Positions 22,666 to 34,629 of a DNA stretch of 64,000 bases are shown piece by piece (position 1 is the first letter of the stretch; every line of letters starts with the position of its first letter). Location of the stretch: NCBI GenBank assembly GCA_024349245.1, contig JALDNG010000025.1, positions 310,001 through 374,000 of the forward strand. The letters are read 5' to 3'. This stretch comes from Neodontobutis hainanensis (Eukaryota > Chordata > Actinopteri > Gobiiformes > Odontobutidae). The notes under the pieces are model-generated. The model was given only the letters and a program-made list of their open reading frames with translations, had not been told where the DNA came from and made no database searches. The position numbers and the translations under genes were made by a program.

Positions 22666-23409
22666 ATCTTCAATAAGACTCTGACATGTAACACACACAG
22701 ATGCAGTTATAGTTCTTGCAACATGATTTAATTAAGTTAACAGTAACTGTTTAAGATGTTATTAAATAGTATGTTAAATAAACGTGAGAAAAACATTCAG
22801 TTTACATAATATACAGTAAATGGTTATGCCTGCAGTGTCTGTATCATGTTGATACAACACAACTGACCGTAGCATAAACATAAGTCTTTTTTAATAACAT
22901 ACAGCTAAATGAATATTCTGTCACTTAACCGAGAAGAGCCATTGAAGTGAACTTGAGCATTCCATTTGAATATTTGGCGGCCACTGAAGCAGACAACAAA
23001 GCAGCCCTTGTCCTAAAAGCCTAATATAAACTCATAATTTATGTCTGATCACTTATGTTAAATTAACAAGTGTGCGTCCGGCTTCTCTAAAGAGCAGGCT
23101 AAAGAGATGCATTAATATTTCTCTTTATAACATTACCTCTTTCGCACCAAAGATAAAACACAATGAGCTCCGTTCACTGACAGTTGGACCACACCATAAG
23201 GCACTTCTCAGATCCATTAAAGTGTTTGTTGGAGCAAACAGATGCACTCTAATCAATGTGGGATTGATGTCAGTTTAAAACGAAGTGTAAAAATGAAATT
23301 GTACATAATGTGCACTGGAGAAAATGTGTGGATTGAACTTAATGCTTGCTTCTTTGTTGGAACTTGTTACATTATCTGTGTGAGTCCAATCACTGACAGC
23401 AAACAACGA
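22666..23409. other. gene-free stretch
   Basis: Nothing recognisable on either strand. Confidence 0.5.
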
Positions 23410-23542
23410 CATACTGTTGTTGTGTCCTTGGGCAAGACACTTAACCCACCTTGCCTCCAGTGGCTGTAACACTGGTAATTACTGTAGAACAATGTAAGTC
23501 GCTTTGGATAAAAACATCAGCTAAATGAATAAATGTGAATAT
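23410..23542 (+). repeat. SINE body and tail, 5'-truncated
   Basis: This starts within the body (ttgttgtgtccttgggcaag) and runs through ttaacccaccttgcctccag to gtcgctttggataaaaacat and the tail aaatgaataaatgtg. The tRNA head is missing, as expected of 5'-truncated retrotransposition. The tail type is widespread in fish SINEs and is thought to be shared with a partner LINE of the L2 group. Confidence 0.78.
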
Positions 23543-24719
23543 AGGTTTCATCATGACGAGGAATGGTCGTGACTTATGTGAGTCGTGTCTACTATATGAA
23601 CAATCTAATGAAAGTAAAATCATAGAACTGTGAAAATAAACACAATATATTCGCTTGGTTCTTTGGTATCTATTACAGTGTATCATACACTGGTTTATGC
23701 TGGACATGAGCCGATGCAGTTATAAAGTTGTATATGTCACGGGTGTTTTGCTTTTAACCAATCACAGGGCTTTCCTCCAGTGCGCACCAATTATTATTAT
23801 TATTAAAGGAGTATTGCAGAAGATCCAGAGTTTTTGTAATAGTGTGCCATCTCTGGCGTTATCTGCATCTAGTGTTGTGCGTGTTTGCGGTGCGCACACT
23901 TGTCTGAGGACAAACAAACAAAAACCAAAGAAGAATCTGTCAGTTTTGAGAGCGCTGGAGGCCTGTTTCTTCCCTGTGTTACCAGGCTTCATTTTCAAAT
24001 TTGCTTCTAGCGTTGCTTAGTTTAGTTTAGTTTAGAGAACCAGGTAAACGAGCATGCATGTGCATTACATAAAATTCACTGAAACAGCGCAAGAGTTTCA
24101 ATCTCAAAACCTTCTCATTTATTTGACTGTACAGGCTTACAGAAGCAACCGCAGATAATTTAGATTTACATTAGGCTGTTCCTGATGCATGTTTGAAAAA
24201 TGTTCCTTGAACCATGGGAGCTTCCGTAATGCACCTTTTAAGTTATATTTATTTTAGAGTAATTTGAGTTTTATTAAATGCATAAAAATTATATTTCATT
24301 ATTTAATTTATTGTTAAGCCCTGGGCAGACTATTAAAAAAATAGTAAAAAAAAAAAAATATTTCAGACAACTCTATACTTTCTTATCACTTTGTTTTATT
24401 ATAAATAAAGTCACTTACATGCAGATAAAAATATATTTTATCATTATTTTGGCAAAATTCTGAATTTTATGTCAGATTTTATATGTGATTATTAGAATCT
24501 GCAAATCTTTTGTGCAACAAAACCTACAGCTACATGTCTAGACATGCTCTGACTCAACACCAGAGAAAAGTGGAGTATTTTGAACAAACTGCTACATTTT
24601 AGATTATTTTAATTTAAGTGTATGACGTGTTTATTTTTATTCAACCATGTGCTGTCCTGTTGTAGCATAAGGATTAATTTTTAAAGCAAACGAGTGCTTT
24701 TGTGCCTCCATAAAGCAGT

Positions 24720-24720
<1 letters not shown>
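23543..24720. other. gene-free stretch
   Basis: No gene is recognised. It contains an (ATT)6-like tract near 23,790, tandem TTTAG units at 24,018-24,036 and an A-rich tract near 24,350. Confidence 0.45.

Positions 24721-24721
<1 letters not shown>

Positions 24722-24793
<72 letters not shown>
24722..24793. repeat. (TA)n microsatellite
   Basis: About 72 bp of pure TA dinucleotides. The Ile/Tyr frame across it is simple repeat. Confidence 0.97.
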
Positions 24794-24795
<2 letters not shown>

Positions 24796-24847
24796 CTTTT
24801 AATTGCACATGTGAGGAAATTCCTTTTTTGCAGCCATCACTAGGGGG

Positions 24848-24962
24848 CGCCCAGCATGTTTTTGATTTTGGTGGGGAAACTGGAGAACCCATCCAAGCTT
24901 GGGGATAACATGCAAACTCTACTCTGAAAAGCCCTTCCTCGCCTGACCCGGTAAATACAAAA
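24848..24962 (-). repeat. fragment of the second SINE family (minus)
   Basis: On the minus strand: cgaggaagggcttttcagag, then gagtttgcatgttatcccca, a diverged ttctccagtttccccacc and caaaaacatgc. This is the body of the SINE at 19.7-20.1 kb, without head or tail. It is an old, diverged copy. Confidence 0.65.
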
Positions 24963-25429
24963 AAGAAATGGGCCACAATTTTTTTGTGTTTTAACATTTG
25001 AAGCGTAATTTGTGTAAAAATAGCAAAGATGTCAGTCTGGCCTGTGCTTATTGTGGATGATTGTTGAGCCTTACTTAACTAATATAGTAACTTGATGCAA
25101 CCATATTGACTTTTACAGCTGTGGTGTTGATATCTAGTTACCCGTGGCTAAAATGTATAAGGGAAATAAAATATTGCAGCTGCTCTTGCTGGGTTTCCTT
25201 CAGGGGATACTTTTCAATAAAATATATATGGTATTATATTGCACTGTTGCTTTTATTTTCCTTCTCTTCTCAGTTACACTTGTAAAACTGTAAAAACCCA
25301 TGACTTCTTCACCAAATCCCATATGAAGGAGTAGCAAGAACTAAAAAGATATTGATGCTTCTCCCCAATCAGTGTATACAGCTAGTGTAACAGCAACAGA
25401 TTGTCCCGGAAAGAGCACAGCTGACTTGG

Positions 25430-26280
25430 AGCTGGCAGTTGACGAACGCTCAGTAGTCAAAGCGTTAATGAGGTGATAGAATCTCCCACAAAAGCCAAAC
25501 AGCACTTTGAATTTCTACCACTACAATAGCAAACACTTTTTTCCAGGCACTCCACAGATGGATAAGCAACTGAGTCACAATTAACCCTCGTCCCGGATGT
25601 GGAACGGCCTTCGGAACAATGTAACTCACAGATGTCGGCTCTGTTAAGTGCTGATTTATTGGGCATCTGCTGCATTTGCATGGAGTTAATGCGGACGGGT
25701 TAAGGAAGAGCACCCGACTCCCCTGTGGTTTGGAGGTTTGATATGCAAATGACATCCTCTTGGCCTTCAACAGTGCTTCCTCTTCAAAATGATTGTTAGT
25801 GGAGCATGTAAAAAATAGGTGTAGAAAGAGGGGAAATGAGGCTAAAGATGCTGCTGCGGTCATTTTCAAATTGGCAAACAGATACAAAGACAGATCCCAT
25901 ATAGTCTTCTGCACTAATGCCGTCTCAGTGGACTTAACACTCATTATTTTTTACCCCTCTTCTATTCCCAGTTTGCAGCACGAACTTGCAACTATAATCG
26001 CAGGGTTACCTCATTGAAGCCGTGGGGCGATTGTGGTGGTGCGACAATAGGGGCTTAGCAGCATGCACTGGGTGTTGATGGGAGCTCACAAGGCCGCTCT
26101 GCCAGTTCTTATCTGGTGTCGTGCAGGAGAGCAGTGGCATGATGCCGCTGGCTTATTAGAGGAGCTGGGGAACGAAGGCCAACCACTCCCACACGTGCAT
26201 AAAGACTCACAGGTCCTGGGTCTGAGAGGAAGAACAGCTAGGGAAATAGGCAACAGACTGTAAGCTGTAAAACTCCAGTG
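25430..26280. promoter_or_regulatory. candidate enhancer with two POU octamers
   Basis: This is a repeat-free block of about 850 bp. It contains two exact octamer motifs in opposite orientation: ATTTGCAT at 25,674-25,681 and ATGCAAAT at 25,743-25,750. ATGCAAAT is the established binding site of POU/Oct factors. The part after 26,000 is more GC-rich and lacks stop-dense AT tracts. Minus-strand frames across it have no recognisable domain, so coding is not proposed. A regulatory role is inferred from composition and motif pairing only. Confidence 0.3.
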
Positions 26281-26589
26281 TTTTTGGTTAAGTGCCTGAT
26301 CTACTGAAACTCCAAATGCAGGTGCAAATAGTGTGTTGTCTAATGTAAAACAAATAGAATGCCTGTCGAATGCAGACCGTTGACCCAGTCCATAAGATGA
26401 ATGACTATACTAGATACCATCTGATGGACAGGCTGCACCTCACAAAGAGGACTGTGTAATACAAATGGTGTGACATAAGTCAGAGCGCATTGGTCTGGAG
26501 TAGCAATGGGATGATGAAATGTGTTATCTGTGCTACATTAAATGGACACTCACAAAAAATCAATCAGCACCATGTAACTTCTAGCCAAA

Positions 26590-26860
26590 AGTATTTATTC
26601 TCAAAATCTTTTTGATAGTTCTTTGATCTGAGCTTGTTAGAATCATGTCTATCTCACTGACACAGTACCCTCAGCTGGACAGACACTTGTACCACTGCAT
26701 GGTTCCTGTCCCAGGATGGTGGCATGTTGCAAGAGATTATGTATGAGTGAGGTGCTTTACAGCACTTAAACACAAGAATAAATATCCCTTTAGAGGACAT
26801 GCTTTTTTCTTCCAAATTTGCCTCTTAGACAGTCCCCACATGTAAATAATTGACGTCTTT
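26590..26860 (+). repeat. unclassified dispersed repeat, copy 2
   Basis: Homologous to 10,976-11,335. Shared ordered phrases are tatttattctcaaa, cactgacacagtaccctcag, gcaagagattatgtatgagt and later a tagacagtccccacatgtaaa counterpart of tagtctccacttgtaaac. It lacks the TA tract that interrupts copy 1. No coding capacity or termini are seen. Confidence 0.5.
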
Positions 26861-27387
26861 AAATATGGCGCTGCTGTAGCAACACCACAGAAGCTTTGTT
26901 AAGCAGTGCCTCCTTTGATTCATTTGTTTTTTCTCACTTTGAAGAAAACACCAAATTTCAAACATTTAGTAAAGCACTGTAGCAAAATCATCTTTTGTAT
27001 AATAAGTACTACATTTATTTGACTCATAATTGAACCACCACCTTATCGTGGTGGAGGAGTTTAAGTGGCCCAAATGATTCTAGGAGGCAAACACGTCCTA
27101 GGTGACAGGTCAGACCAAGAGCGGTTAAGAAGCACCTCATATAGAAGATTAAATCAAGGATTGTGACATAGCCCAGCATAGCGGCGCCGGGGCCCAACTC
27201 TGGAGCGAGCCCAACGAGCAACGTTGTCAACCCTTTGTTGGGCTTACCACTCGCAGGAGGTACCATAAGGGGACTGGGCCATACTCCTCGAGAGAGGCTG
27301 GAATCTCTACTACTTTGGAGTTGCACGCGGTGAGAGGCGGCAGGCTGGTGTGGGGTTGCTTATAGCCCCCAGCTTAGCCACCATATG

Positions 27388-27433
27388 CCAACCCTTGTTG
27401 GAGTTCATCCTGGTGAACTCCAACAAGGGTTGG
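27388..27433. repeat. perfect 20-bp hairpin in Rex3
   Basis: Left arm ccaacccttgttggagttca (27,388-27,407), loop tcctgg, right arm tgaactccaacaagggttgg (27,414-27,433). The arms are exact reverse complements. It lies at the edge of an internal deletion of the Rex3 copy, on a shorter natural palindrome (gttca..tgaac). Confidence 0.95.
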
Positions 27434-27845
27434 TCTTGAAGAGCAATACTTTACCAACACTGTTTACAGTAGAGGTGTTAATCTGTTGACTTCAACTGTG
27501 GAGATTGTCAGACGTTGGAAGGAATGCTTCGAGGATCTCATCAATCCCACTGTCACGTCTTCCACTGAGGAACCAAAGGCCGAGGGGTCAGAGGTGGACT
27601 TGTTCATCACCTAAGCTGAAGTCAGTGAGGTAGCTAAGAAGCTCCTCGGAGGCAAGGCACCGTGGGTGGATGAGATTCACCCTGAGTATCTCATGTCTCT
27701 GGATGTTGTGGGGCTGTTTTGGCTGACATGCCTCTGCAACATTGAGTGGCATTTGGGGACAGTACCTCTGGACTGGCAGACCGGGGTTGTTTTAAGAAAG
27801 GGGACCAGAGGGTGTGTTCCAACCACAGGGAGATAACACTCCTCA

Positions 27846-27853
27846 GCCTCCCT
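27846..27853. repeat. target-site duplication, left copy
   Basis: gcctccct is repeated exactly at 29,596-29,603, on either side of the TAGGGTGACC-ended transposon. Confidence 0.88.
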
Positions 27854-27966
27854 TAGGGTGACCACCCGTCCCGCGTAGCGCGTGCTTGCACAGCGTTTGA
27901 AGCCGAATTTACGCGTCCCGCAATTTGAGACCGTGGTACGCATAATCAGGTCTTGCTCCAAAAAAA

Positions 27967-27974
27967 GTCTATAC
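27967..27974. repeat. target-site duplication of inner hAT, left copy
   Basis: gtctatac here and ctctatac at 28,570-28,577, 7 of 8 identical. If the boundary is shifted one base, tctatacc is repeated exactly. Confidence 0.8.
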
Positions 27975-28569
27975 CAGCGATCCCTAACCCCCGGACCGCA
28001 GACCGGTCCGTGGGTCATTTGGTACCGGGCCGCAGAGAATAAATAAACAACTTACATTATTTCCGTTTTATATATTATCTGAGCCTGAATAATGTTTTAT
28101 TTTGAAAAATGACCGGATTCCCTCTATTACATTCCTCGACTCACTCTTGACGCTTGTCGGTCACGTGATACGTAGCCGCTAAAGTGAAACCCCAAAGCTA
28201 ACGTTAGTCTTTGTAAAGTTTCTTCTCAAAAGGAGAAAAGACCCAGTGAGGAGACAGAAGAAGAGCATACTAATTCCAAGAGAAAGTAAGTGACATTTAA
28301 CAGACAATACCAAGAGTCCTACTTAAAATATAAATTTATAGACAGGTGATTCTACAGAATATGCGGCGGCCGGCTCTTATGAGGCAATGAAGCCTTCAAA
28401 ACTGCTTAATAAACTGCACGTGTATTAGTATATTTAGAAAATATTACAGTTCTTATAGCTTGTCTGATTTTATTTTGTGTATTTATCCGCCACACTTTAA
28501 AGGCCGGTCCGTGAAAATATTGTGTGACATTGAACTGGTCCGTGGCGCATAAAAGGTTGAGGACCGCTG
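27975..28569 (+). mobile_element. hAT deletion derivative, inner element
   Basis: The 595-bp element has hAT-type ends: cagcgatccctaacc at left, and at right gttgaggaccgctg, whose reverse complement is cagcggtcctcaac. Long subterminal sequence typical of a very common fish hAT family is present: ggtccgtgggtcatttggta and gccgcagagaataaataaac at left, aaggccggtccgtgaaaata and ggtccgtggcgcataaaagg at right. The transposase gene is missing, so it would depend on a full relative for mobility. It is flanked by an 8-bp duplication and lies within the TAGGGTGACC-ended transposon. Confidence 0.88.
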
Positions 28570-28734
28570 CTCTATACCATCGAGCCCCAGGCAGCCACAT
28601 GAACATTACTCGACAGTTCAGCACGCTGTTTCCACACCCACCTCAACTCTTTCGTTGTTGCCATGACAGCGCGCACGCGTGCATACCAGACACGCTGGCA
28701 GTGAACTTTTAGATGCCGCTTTGCAATTTGAAAA

Positions 28735-28779
28735 ATGGAGTCTGAAGCACGGAATACAAGTTCAAGAAGAAACCTGAAG
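28735..28779 (+). pseudogene. possible transposase first exon
   Basis: An ATG opens a 45-nt frame (MESEARNTSSRRNLK) that ends exactly at a splice-donor-like aag|gtaaga. Similar short basic first exons are seen in some fish transposase genes. No acceptor or second exon could be assigned in the 800 bp that follow, so function is unlikely. Confidence 0.3.
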
Positions 28780-29603
28780 GTAAGAAACCTAGTTATGTAA
28801 AACCCCATTTGTCTAAAATGAAGTTTGATTGATTTTGAACATTGGTGGACTGTCTACAGGGGGGCAAATGTGTCACTTTTAGAAAACGGTAGCCTTTTAG
28901 GTCAAAATATGTCATTGTTTTGCATCGGATTGTATCTTGGCACCTTTTTGCATTGTTGTCACCTTGTGATGGTGATGGGTTTGCACTCCTCTGTCTATAC
29001 TGAAAAAACATTTGGAAGCTTATCATAAAAATGAATGTCGCTTTAAATCGGTCTCTTATCTTTCTTCCTTATTTGATTCAGATGCTGGTGAAAAGGTTTT
29101 AGTCCTAAAGGTGTCCCCAAAGTTTTTTTTTTCCTGTGCCTGCCTTGCAAGTTCACCATCCTTCCTTCTCGTTCCGTAAGCCTCTGGAGTTGTGAGTTAA
29201 GACTTTTTTTTTAAACTGTTCCTGTGGGGTTGAGCAACTACAAGTCCTGTTAATCCTATAATTTTATATTGTAATTGATTTAAAGTGAATATATTGTAAT
29301 GAAAAATAAAAGTAAATTGTAAGTGGAAGTGCATCTGTCACTTCATTGAATGTTCAAAATATTATGTTAAGAAAACACTTTGGTTGGCCTATTCATGAGC
29401 ATACATCAGGTATTATACATGTTTAGGGGAATAGGGCAATAATAAGAGACCATGTAAGGTGCTATGTGCTAGAAACCACAATCAGTGAGTCTGCCCGTGG
29501 GGTGGGGGCACCGCCGCGCCAGGCAGTGTCCCACATTGTCCCTCAGAAACATACCCCTTGTCCCCCCTTGGGCTTAATAGCAGGTGGTCACCCTAGCCTC
29601 CCT

Positions 29604-29942
29604 GGGAGAGTCAATGCGTGGGATACAGGTGGCTGAAATGAGTTTTCCAAGGTGTCTGGGTCCTCCCTTAGATATAGGGAGAGGAGCTCGGTCACTCGGG
29701 AGGAGCTCAGAGTAGAGCCGCTGCTCTTCCACATGGAAGACCTAGGACACGATGGAGGGATTATGTTTCTTGGCTGGCCTGGGGAACGACTCGGTATTCC
29801 TTCAGAATAGCTGGCAGAAGTGTCTAGGGTGAAAGGAAGTCTAAGCAAAGCTGCAGTGAAAAGCAGCTTTGCTTAGACTGCTGGCCCCGCGACCCAGCCC
29901 TGGATAAGCAGATCCATAAGAAGATGAATGAATGGATGGACA
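29604..29942 (+). mobile_element. Rex3 LINE, 3' part of the split copy
   Basis: This continues the Rex3 copy interrupted at 27,853: the codons for LLSLPG are rebuilt when the insert is removed. After a large internal deletion it gives the C-terminal region (ERSSVTREELRVEPLLFH on the plus strand near 29,680-29,735). The usual 3' end follows: gccccgcgacccagccctgg, then ataagcag and the atgaatgaatggatgga tail. Frame shifts are present. Confidence 0.85.
29838..29879. repeat. perfect 17-bp hairpin in Rex3
   Basis: Left arm agtctaagcaaagctgc, loop agtgaaaa, right arm gcagctttgcttagact; the arms are exact reverse complements. It lies where the Rex3 family normally has only an imperfect palindrome (agtct...agact). 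Confidence 0.95.
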
Positions 29943-31374
29943 TTTATTTGAGGTTGTCACAAAATAAATGAAGGTCAGTGAAGCCATGGCTATGGTTTTC
30001 TACATTTTTGTGCAGTGAAAGCAAAATTCCAACAAGCAGTAGTGTTGTCCTAAATACTGTCATGGATGTCTCATTGATGTGTCTTTGAAAAACATAGTGA
30101 TGTTTACATCTGGGCCGTGTTGCAAAGTGGATGCAAAGTGACAATATCACTTTGGTAATTTATTGTTTGATTTGCCTTTCCTTCTCACCCTAATTGAACC
30201 TCAATGAACTTCACCAGAGTATATTTGGAAGGGACTGAGGCGTATGATGTCAGCCAGAAGCAGAGATAGTTTTTTTTTGGTCCACAGCAGAGTTTGAGTT
30301 TACCTTCCCAAACATCCTGGACTTTGTAATGATACAACTCTCTTTGTTCTGCTTTCGAACTGTAAAAAGAACCAGGTGGCACACACCAGCCACAGAAATA
30401 AGAAATACATTAGAAGGCATTAGGTGCAATTTGTCCGTTATTGCAGTGGGAAGAGGTGAGGGATGAATTGGGAGGTAAATGAGTGGTATCTGGACATTAC
30501 AGTTGTTACTCGAATTCTGAAGTGGCTAATGCTTTCATCAAAGAGCTGTACCTGGGCCATTACGCCTTGGCACAAGCACAGCAATCACAGAGTGAAGAGG
30601 CCAACTGCTCCTTTCACAGAGAAGCCGGAAAAGGGACGCCCCAAACATAAACATCTCCAATTTATCTGCAATCAAAGCCTATCTGAGTTCATCTGCCTCA
30701 CCTCATTCTGCTCATTTTGGAGGCTTTTGATTCAAAACTGTCAGCCAGCAACCGAAGATGAATTCTTTGATTTGATCACTCAACACTAGCACTCTAGTTG
30801 TAATCTTTTGTAGGTGTGTAAATTTGGCTACATAGTTTCAATATGTTAGCTTGTGAGATGTTAATATGGAGTCATGTTGTTTACAGCTTAAAAATATACT
30901 ATGACATTTACATTTGGAAATACAATAGGCCTATGTGACAAAAAGAAAAAAATAATTCATATTTAATTTGCATAGCCGAATGTTCTGCAGCAATCTCTCT
31001 GACAACATTCACCATTTAATATTAAATTTCTTTATTCATAAAAATTGAAAGATGTAAGAAAGGGGCCTATTTGAAGAATTTAAAGCTGTGTTTCTGTAAT
31101 AGTACTTGCAATGTTGTAAAATAGCCGACAAGAAGGGCTTTAATTGTTTGCATTATACTGGGATACACATCTTAAAAGTACACATCTCACTTCTGTCTGA
31201 TTATTAGTCTTTACTTGCATACAGTGGCCGCTGGTGGTGATATCAGGTGGGTGGGCTGGCAAATGCATCATCATAGATCTTACAATGTAACATTTGGGAC
31301 ACCAGGTTCAACACCAAATAAACTCTTCTCTTTCAGACTTCTCACAGACAACTTCAGAAATGACTAAATGATAA
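29943..31374. other. gene-free stretch
   Basis: No gene is recognised. The section 30,525-30,790 is less AT-rich, repeat-free and possibly conserved non-coding. The plus-strand frame through it (30,463-30,789) shows no family motif. Confidence 0.4.
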
Positions 31375-31515
31375 AAGTCCAAATGTTTAGAATATCTATC
31401 AGTGGTTACTGCTGGTGTTTTATCTCATTTGGACTTAGTTTTCAAGGTGAAGACATTTTGTCTCTAATTCCAGGAGACTTTTACATTTCTGAGATCAACT
31501 GATAAGAGAGCTGAG
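31375..31515 (+). repeat. dispersed repeat, copy B
   Basis: Contains ttttcaaggtgaagacattt, then tgtctctaattccaggagac and tctgagatcaactg. Copies A (about 260-330, minus) and C (about 59,960-60,130, plus) share these phrases. No termini or coding are seen. Confidence 0.45.
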
Positions 31516-33510
<1,995 letters not shown>

Positions 33511-33731
33511 GGGAGGCAGTAGCTCAGTGAATAGAGCCGTCGTCTTTCAACCGGAAGGTAGGTGGTTCAATTCCTGCTCTTCCTGCATTTCATACTGTCG
33601 TTGTGTCCTTGGGCAAGAAGACACTTAACCCACCTTGTCTTCAGTGGTTGCAACACTGGTAATTACTGTAGAACAATGTAAGTCGCTTTGGATAAAAGCA
33701 TCAGCTAAATGAATAAATGTAAATGTAAATG
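33511..33731 (+). repeat. full-length tRNA-headed SINE
   Basis: This is the most complete copy of its family in the window. The A box (tagctcagtgaatagag) and an excellent B box (ggttcaattcc) are at normal tRNA spacing. The body contains gttgtgtccttgggcaagaa and cttaacccaccttg. The 3' domain gtaagtcgctttggataaaa is followed by gcatcagctaaatg and an (aaatgt)n-type tail. It relates to 19.49 kb (same head and body, different tail) and 23.41 kb (tail only). A 3-bp aga duplication interrupts the body. Confidence 0.88.
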
Positions 33732-34440
33732 TTGGGAAGGGTGTGGACGTAAGAAAATTTGGGTTAATGCAATTTAAACATTTAAAAATACTGGAGAATA
33801 TTACAATGTCAATAAAATGTATACACTTTTTATATTTATCTGTTCTTTCTTAATTAATTAATTATTTTTTTAAAACCTTATGTTTATGGCAGCAGATGAA
33901 ATTTTTAGTTGTAGTGCTCTGAAATAATAAAGTCTGACTTTTTGAATCCACTGAAGCAGGGACTACTTCTGTGTTCGCCAAGGGAGAAAGAAAGATGTGG
34001 AGCACAGTTCTTGTTCATGACTATTTTATGAGTTGTTGGTATGCGCCTGTGTGATAAATTGTTAATATCATAAGACAACCATAAGATAAGATAATGGTAA
34101 CAAGTTCACCACAGTATTTATGGGTGATAAACATGAGAATATTTTTGAACAAATGAGACAGAATCACCGTCTTATATATTTTTTTGTATTCTGCAGTGTA
34201 TTCGGTCTTGTATATGTTTGTAGTCAAATTGAATGTGGCAATAACGCATTAATGCCACAATTTTTTTAAAATCGCTAATTAAATGCACGTTCAAAAAAAT
34301 ATATTTTTGCCCTCTGCAACTGTAGCTTAAGAAAATGGAGTGTCCTGCAGCAGTAAGTTGGCATACATTCACAAAGCAGACATGGACAGAAAAAATGGCT
34401 TATGGCTTTAAGGTCTTATGAATAGCAAGTTTATTTTCAA
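33732..34440. other. gene-free stretch
   Basis: AT-rich unique DNA. No gene is recognised on either strand. Confidence 0.5.
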
Positions 34441-34585
34441 AGACACGCCAGATTAACCTGATCAGATAGAACTTCTCACATGACGTAGTCTGTTTCACGG
34501 AACCATCTGGGAAGGCTTCTCTTGAAAGCGTTTGCAACAGGGAGGCACCTTCTGTCCAAAACTTGTTAGTTGATTGGATAAAGCA
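34441..34585 (+). repeat. unclassified dispersed repeat, copy 2
   Basis: Shares gtctgtttcacggaaccatc, gaaagcgtttgcaacaggg and gttgattggataaa with the copy at 4895-5075, in the same order and orientation. Confidence 0.4.
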
Positions 34586-34629
34586 TGGACTAGTATCCAC
34601 CTACCATGAGATTATAATTATTATTATGT

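Larger units (their letters stand above)
27032..27853 (+). mobile_element. Rex3 (RTE-clade) LINE, 5' and RT part
   Basis: The copy opens with the palindromic ccaccaccttatcgtggtgg found near the start of this fish LINE family. It runs through 5' sequence, then jumps by deletion near 27,435 into the reverse-transcriptase region. Readable residues include LLGGKAPWVDEI..PEYL and DWQTGVV, the fingers part of an RTE-type reverse transcriptase that primes on nicked target DNA. The nucleotide run ctggactggcagaccggggt is a conserved Rex3 landmark. A stop interrupts the frame near 27,613 and indels shift it later. It is split at 27,853 by a DNA transposon and resumes at 29,604. Confidence 0.85.
27854..29595 (+). 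mobile_element. DNA transposon, probably hAT-like, nested in Rex3
   Basis: The element is 1742 bp including its own insert. The ends are inverted repeats: tagggtgaccacc at left, and the reverse complement of ggtggtcaccct-a at right. They are flanked by an exact 8-bp duplication, gcctccct. An 8-bp duplication points to the hAT superfamily, though other 8-bp groups exist. A possible first exon lies at 28,735-28,779, starting ATG (MESEARNTSSRRNLK) and ending at a good donor, aag|gtaaga. No catalytic domain is readable, so it is likely non-autonomous or decayed. Another hAT element sits inside it at 27,975-28,569. Joining the flanks restores continuous Rex3 sequence. Confidence 0.8.

Noticed and set aside
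24674..24997. Minus-strand frame with an Ile-Tyr run
   Set aside because: It is the TA microsatellite fused to SINE sequence.
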